From Membranipora membranacea (Eukaryota; Bryozoa; Gymnolaemata; Cheilostomatida; Membraniporidae): DNA of 64,000 bases. Below are positions 56,701-64,000 of this stretch, piece after piece; the first letter of the stretch is position 1; each line of letters starts with the position of its first letter. Location of the stretch: NCBI GenBank assembly GCA_914767715.1, contig OU612065.1, forward strand, positions 19,220,001-19,284,000. Direction: 5' to 3'. Made by a program: the position numbers and the translations under genes. A model generated the notes under the pieces. The model did no database searches. It worked only from the letters and a program-made list of their open reading frames with translations, and was not told the DNA's origin.

Positions 56701-59700
56701 CTATTGCTACTTTTGAAAGTGCCCACAACATGAACCAAGCCAAAAATGCTCAAAGTGATGATGCTGGTGGCCTTGAACGCTGGCTATCGCTTGCTGAAGG
56801 GGCAAGTATTATGCTTCGCTCCAACCTCTGGGTACAGAAAGGCCTAGTCAATGGCACTGTGGGCACTGTCACCCACATTATATTCAACCGTGAAGGGCCA
56901 CCTGCACTACCAGCCGTTGTCATTTGTACCTTCCCAAGTTATACCGGCCCTTCTTTCCTCCCTCATGTTCCAGGTAGCTTTCCAGTAACTCCAATCACAC
57001 GCACCTGGACATCAGGCGTTAACACTCTGAGTAGGACGGGCTTCCCATTATCATTGAGCTGGGCACTGACAATTCATAAATGCCAGGGTCTCACCTTGCA
57101 GCAGGCTTACATTGACATTGGGGACCGCGACACAAGCGTGGGTCTTTCTTTCGTCGCCCTTTCAAGAGCAAGATCATTACAGCATCTCCTTCTGACACCA
57201 TTTCCTTTTGACCGGATTTCACACTTGGCTGACTTGCCAAGTATGGTCCAAAGGAAAAATGAAGAGCGGCGCTTACAACGCCAGTAAAGCGACAATGTAC
57301 ATTGTTTCATAATTTTTTAACTTACTCTCTACTAATACGGTTTTAAAGCTGTTTTTAGATTAATCTTCAGATTTTATCACAGGCGATATTTTTACTACGT
57401 TTCTATAACTTTTTATACAAAAAAAATCAAACAACAAAAAAACAACAAACTCAGCCTGAGACGGTCCCAAGCCCGGTTGCATGAATGAGGAGGGTTTGTT
57501 ACAATTGTCATCAAACGTCAACGTAATTTCATATCTTTTGCAGTTATACAAATGTCTTACATTACTCTGACAAATTAACTAATTCAACTACATTGATCTG
57601 AACAGCTATGCGTCTTTTCGGTGGGGTCTCTGATCGTATCAGTTCTAGTTATATATAATCACTGTATCACCAATACTATCACAAAGAATGACTGCCTAAT
57701 TTGGTAAATACAGTTGATTGCACCATGACAAAATAATGACTCACCATTCAGATTTGAATTTCAATTTGACTAATCCAACCTGCCAATCAGTCTAATGACT
57801 CACAGTGCAATATATTAAATGGTTAGACTTTTTTGGTATAAATACTTGTCTGTCCAGAGTTGGCAAAGACTTCTAACCATAAACATATATATATATATAT
57901 AATTTTTATACCTTTATGCTTATGACTGATGGAAATTTAGTTGAGGAGTTTTCTTACCTGCCTGTTGAGTTTGACAGCTAGTATCGAGTTTGAGTAGCTG
58001 TAGTTACATATCTCCGTCTCCTTCTTGAAATGGCAGACTTTGAGTTTGCGAGGAGAGGCAAGGCTGACGACAGCGATCAGACTGCTGGAGAAGAGGCGAG
58101 CTACTATACACGCCTCCTTCTCCATTTCTAAGTGCAAACAAACAGACGGTTATATTTATACATATACTATAGACAGACTTGCCAATAGTAAATACATGCA
58201 TGGAAATTGTTGCGTATTATCAAAGAGTAAACATAAAATCGATAGAATGATAATCCTAGGCATTCAAACACATAATAGATAATACGAAGTGGGAATCCAC
58301 AAGGCAAAAAATATCAAAGAAAAAAAGAATACTCAATAGTGTATTTTACTGGTTTTTTATAGTGGCTTCATGACAAATAGACAACTAAACCTATTCAAAC
58401 TTAGACTACTATAAAGAGATTAGTGGCTTTATTAATTGATCACTGTTCTCCTCTGGTGGTAAGGCCCTATGATCTATTTTGACTGCATGAGGTGATGGTA
58501 GACCACACGTTTGCTAGCATGAGTTTGCAGTGGAGCACATGCAAGACTAACACAGATAAAATACATTCTAAGTTAGATTACAATGGTGATGCAATGATTC
58601 TCACCATTTCGATGTATGAGCTCGAGCTTATCTACATTGTTCAATGAGTAAAGCTGATATCCATCTTTGGTTCCGACAGCCAATGACCTGCAACAGAGAG
58701 AGATAGTTACAGTGAAGTGCATACAACATTTTTTTGGCAGATGAGAGCAAGAAACATGACTATTCTAGTAAACTCAGACGGAGGCTATCAGGTAAATGGG
58801 AAAGTAGTTAAAAAGCTAGTTACATGAGAAGTTAAATATTAAAAACTCATTAGGTGACAGCATGAGGACCAAAGCTTTGATTGAATAAAACCACATAAAC
58901 AAGGCATGCTTACAATGCTAGCGCTCAGACAGTGTGTCAGTGTCTGGGTTTTTTCATTTTGTAATATAATCAAGGAGTAATCCTAGTTTAAACTGACGAA
59001 ACACCTACACACAAGTCCAATCATGAATCATTTGATAAGATACCCCTGTTGGAGGCCACAAGACGAATAGTGCAACACATATGGAGTCAAATCACATAGG
59101 AGACTGCTCACCATGACTGACCAGCCTGGTGTTCTGACTATGACTAAACTCAGTATTGACAGTGATTGAGGAGGAGAGGAAGTCTTGTCTTGAGTATTAA
59201 CAGGGTTCAATAACGAATAAGTATTTGATAGACAGACAGTGGCCAACAGGGGAGGTACTATTTAATTGAATCAATAAGGATTGAGATTGGAGAATCGATT
59301 GGATCAATATTGTCCCTGGTCAGATCAAGATGTTATGATCAGGTACACCAGCAATATAAACATAACATATCTGCCTGTTTTAAGGCTTGGAAGAGGCACC
59401 TAAACATACTATCATAGTATGTATAGGTGCCTGTTTTGTGACACATAAGTATGATATACAAATCATTGTGAGCAATAAGTACCCCAATCATTTCAAAGTG
59501 GCAGGAAGTTTCCTTCATAATCATACTTACGAGCTGTCCTGATTAAAGCTAACAAACACCAACCGTCTGTCTGGTTCACCTGCTACAGATGCTAAATTCA
59601 TGACATTTGCTATGGCACTACAATAAGCCTGTCAAAACAGATTTTACAGGTGTGAACTCAGCTGTGGCCAGCAAAATCTTTCCAAATCATTCAGGACAAA

Positions 59701-62700
59701 AACAAAGCCATATCCTGTGCCACAGAGCATGCGCATACAACAAATGATTGGGGTTTGCCAATATGCTAGCCAATCAGAGCCAATATATTTGATATTCTGG
59801 GATTCCATACAGATTTCTGTAGTTTCTGGTAATTTGATGTAAGTTATGCACAAAAAAACCATTAATTTTGTATTTGCCCACTGTTTTTGACCCATTATCA
59901 TTATGTAAAACAAGGTCTATGGGAGCTTTTATCCTGACTGGGAAATGGAAATTAGGTTGATGATCACTGATGATGGTGACAGTGGGGGTTTGCTGTATTA
60001 ACTCGTAATAAAAACAACAGGCTCAGACTTCACTAATAACTACACAGGAACCACTTTCACCTACCGTCAATAGTACCTGGCGTTTGGGTTCTGAAACCAG
60101 AGCTCTGTAGTATTTCTGCAACACTCTTGCTGTTTTCTAAAACATTTGACCTTAGAGCAAAAACGTACTATCATTTTCAATCTGATCCCAGTAGCATATT
60201 TGCTTTCATTATTATCGGATAGACAGTAATAGAAAATATCATATATCTCTACATGTATGTATTCAATTCATTTGATATAATGGTGACATAGTCACATTGC
60301 ACCAGGGAGAATCCTGATTGCACTGTTGGAACCTTCACACCCTTTAGTGATGAAAGAAGTTGGTAAAATTTTCTAGATATTCTCTTAACAACTGGGTATT
60401 GCTCATTCTATGGTCTGCATTGCTGTAGTGGCTTGCAAATACAGCCACCTGGAAATGGCTGATAACAGATTCAAGTTAGTCGAGTGTATAAATTGTCTTA
60501 CTTGTAACCGCACTAATTGTTAGAATATATAACAAATTGTATACCTCTACAGTAAGTACTAAGTTGTGTGAAGTGATAATTATGAACCAATCTCATCTGA
60601 GTTGAAGACTTTGTAACTGTATTGCATATCCATAATACATGACGAGTTATTACCCCATGACAAAAGAGGGGATAATACCTGATGGTGTTTTTTGCAAATT
60701 AATTTGTTGCTGATAAAAAGGCACAAAAGTTTTCAGTTCCATGATTTAGTAAGTTAGTAATCTTTTATTTTCGTGTACAGATTTATAATAGTACAGAAAA
60801 AGCCTCTGTTTGCAGGCATATTATTAATAACAATAAAATATGAATACCGTAGCGAAAATAAAATTTTTTTTTTGGCTGTGTTTTAAAACAAATAATTTTG
60901 TTCAAGGATAATGTAATTATCCTGATATTGAATTATATTAAGTATGGTCGATTTTGATAGTGTACGGCTTTGTATTTTAGTTATTGTATTTATATTCACA
61001 GGACTAAATGTAAATGGATGGCAGGCTGCGTTATAATGACAATTGAATGTCAACGTACTTAGCCCCTCGCCAGATAACTATTTATAGGGGTGCCCTATCG
61101 TCCTGATGGGAATGAAGCCCTTAGTGCCTGTAGTGGTATGGGTTTCCACATTTGGTTTCTTGCCGTTGGATATATATATTATGAATATCTTGAATTTCTG
61201 TAAAAACTGTATGCGCACCGGTCATTTTACTTTACTTATTTGGATGGAGAAATCAGTTGAGGTATTGATGATTTTACAAATTGTTTCATTTTTGCAGATT
61301 CTACATTTGCAATAAAATTTTTAAAAAACAGCCATATCACATCCCTTTGCTTTATCCTTAGATTTGCATTTGCTCTCACTATAATGGGTAGCAACTTAGA
61401 CCTATAAAGCACAGAAGTGTCTTGAGAAAGAGACAGCTTTGTACGCCAATGTACTGTGTTACTTTATGGACACAGAAATCCGTGTTTCACCACATCATAT
61501 TAAATTGTGTGTAGCTTTTTTCACTTTATAAGCATAAACACTAAATGTGACATGTATTGTCTGCTCTAGGACCTAGGTTGTGGTACCGGTATGATCATTC
61601 GATGTGCAGGGTCAATATGCTTATTTTCATTGTGTCATAAGTGCTTCGCTAAACCATGAGTTTTTCTATATATTGCTGTGATATGTCAACTTTTCCCTCA
61701 GCTTATTGCATTCATTTCTTACAAGCCGTAAGTCAACCTGCGCTGCTCAACTATACTATTTATTTAAAATTATGCAGCAAAATGTCACGGCAAATGTAAG
61801 AGTTGTCCCAAGTGCCTGCAGTTGATAGGCTACTAGTGTGAAGATGAAACACATGAAAGTGATGCTTATCCTTCATATTTGTTTTTATATTATTACTATA
61901 ATACCCAAGAGGTGCGCCAAAGCCCGCCTTGAATAATAAATTTGTAGCCTGTTAGATCAATTTCCGATCCATTCTTTATTGAAGCAATTCAACTCTATTC
62001 TATTCAAAGGCTGAAGTTCCAAAAATGCAATCCATACCTGTGTTACCTAAACACTATTACATACAGAAAAGCATAAAAATCTCATAAACATCGCAGTACA
62101 CATATTCATTGAGAGGTGGCAGCACGCATAAGGAACGGTAATATAGCAGAAAAAATTTATTGGATCTACTAATTAACTTCAGGTTGAAATCATAATTCCT
62201 TCTAATTGGAGCAGCTTACATCAGTAGAGGCACTGAGCTGACACAGGATGAACCTCCCAGAATCTCCCAGTAACTGCACAGGCGATGAGGTAATAGGAGA
62301 CGAATGCTATGATGCTGACGGCGCAGTACTCTTCATCTGTGTGGTTCTGTCTATCTATGGAAGTACGATTTTCATCTTTATCGCATATTCTGTTAAATCC
62401 AGCGTGAACAAGCGACAGGGACAGATCGACAGAGAAATCGAAAAATATCTGGTGGAAAAATATGAAGGATACAGGGAATTCACAACTAAAAAGGTATCTG
62501 TATAAAGTATACGTTTTTGGTCTGTCAGGGTTGACAATGACTGGCCTTGATGTGCCGACTAGGTTTCCAAGTCATCGGTGCCACTCATCAACCTCTGACA
62601 GCCTTAACCCTGTGTGAAGCATATCGCTACAAGGCCGGAGCTGCAGTGGTTGGTGACAGCATCCTTATGTATAGAGCTATACCGTACAGGAGGATTCTTT

Positions 62701-64000
62701 TATCTGCATGCACAATGTTGTGGTACATACAGAAGACCTCCATTATTTTGAGTCCTGATCCGAAGGGACTATGTTATCAGTCAAAGTCGGAACGACGTTT
62801 GGGCCCTGATGGGAATCGAACCCTCACCCGGCTGGTCAGCTGGCAGACGCGTTTACCGCTGAACCAATGTATAAAGTACATGTGACTTAAGAAAGCTTTC
62901 CCTAATTCAGTCACAGCCTGTTAAGTTACTATTATTTTCGCACTTTTTTCCCACACTGATAGAAGCTATTTGCCACATGTCAATGTGCTATATGTTGAAA
63001 TTGTAATCAATCTGGTCGAAGAAGTAATGTTACAATAATTTTTTTTTAAACCAGCGTTATTATGATAGTTCATAAATTTGGGGTGTGACAATACATACGC
63101 ATGTCATCTTGGGAATTTCACTCAAAAATCTTTAATACAGCATCTTCTTCTATGCAAATTTTAGTTTCGTGAGTCAAGAATTACACAGGCTCAGAGAAAT
63201 AGAATCAATGCGATCCTAGCTCCTGTGATGGTATCATCTTTCTCCGCTCAACTCTCTCAGCCAGTTCTATGCACTCCACTGATTGAGCCGACGTCACAAC
63301 TTGCTGTGTCACCACGCTATGAAAGCTTACTAGAGGACAGTGAAATTACCCAGTCACCAACAACAGAGACTAAGGCAGTTCTGACTCTGGCGAGTCCGGA
63401 AAGTCTAACTCCTCGAAATGGAAATATAACCACTGTAGACGTTGAAGACTCGGTGTTTTCTATCTGAGTGTATAAACGGACTAATGTTGGTATCTGTATT
63501 TTTTCATGACCTTAAAATAGAACGAGAGGATAGAACAAATTTGATAGACCAATCGGACTGCATTTCAAGTCTCTCCTATCCTACCGGTAACCTTCCATAT
63601 CAGAATGGAGGGGGAGCAACTTTAAAAGTAGGCACATCAGATCAAGAAAGGTCGTTTTAGAATTTACATGGAATTGATTTTGCTCATTTGTCTCACATAA
63701 ACACAGGCAAAAGGAATTCGTCCGTGTTTTCAGACAATCCTTCAGATGGAAACCCTACTACTACCCATTAGTGATGCTGACACTCGCGGCTTTCACTTTT
63801 TTTGAATACTTTTTACTACACCTGCAAATCGCGAATCATCACTTTCATCAACTAGAAAAGCAGAAGTATATGACTCTAAGATAAATTATCGAAATATGTT
63901 TTCATCTCATTCTAGCATCAGGCATCATCGGCTCAGCTATCTTCTTAATTTGTTTACAGATAATCCTTTATTTATTACTTGTAATTGACCTCTAACAATG

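Overview
This window is nuclear DNA of an animal. Every recognisable gene is split by GT-AG introns of roughly 70 to 2,000 bases, apart from one 6.2 kb intron. The proteins are typical metazoan ones: UBAN/zinc-finger adaptor, E4F1, Golgi/lysosomal apyrase, CRK, RNF4 and WIPI2. The DNA is AT-rich and gene-dense, at about one gene per 7 kb, and carries many small inverted-repeat and tRNA-derived elements. That suggests a compact invertebrate genome, perhaps a sponge or another early-branching or aquatic animal. The sequence alone does not place it further.

Layout. 1-3,600: no gene supported. 3,603-12,529 (+): coiled-coil protein with a UBAN ubiquitin-binding motif and a C-terminal zinc finger (TNIP/NEMO/optineurin family). 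13,443-20,523 (-): E4F1 zinc-finger factor in 14 exons, convergent with the previous gene. 20,832-21,816: terminal-inverted-repeat transposon. About 22,100-23,860 (-): unresolved coding-like exons. 25,734-32,746 (+): ENTPD4/7-type apyrase, nine coding exons. 34,836-38,170 (+): CRK adaptor, six exons. 40,197-41,500: inverted-repeat element and LINE remnants. 42,561-43,079 (+): intact 172-aa orphan reading frame. 44,811-47,275 (+): RNF4-type SUMO-targeted ubiquitin ligase. 48,001-59,601 (-): WIPI2 PROPPIN, ten exons, with a 6.2 kb intron that holds a broken PIF1-like helicase on the opposite strand, a 649-bp direct duplication and a MITE. 62,248-63,467 (+): small single-pass membrane protein, followed by a further membrane exon near 63,709-63,883.

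I rebuilt exon structures by hand from splice sites and reading-frame phase. For the six recognised genes the phases close exactly from start to stop. The genes do not form an operon. Several of the products belong to ubiquitin/SUMO signalling and autophagy (UBAN protein, E4F1, RNF4, WIPI2), but nothing shows that this clustering is more than chance.

The most novel content is repeat-based. It includes a TA-flanked MITE family with one copy 10 bp from an E4F1 splice donor, a transposon with internal GGGGCACGTTGAGCC repeats, a small CTTATCTCAG hairpin family, a two-copy tRNA-derived SINE family, and twin long palindromes inside a CRK intron. On the protein side the points of interest are a probable GC-AG intron in E4F1, a long RNF4 with a duplicated acidic SIM-like motif, and a CRK linker without a YxxP motif.
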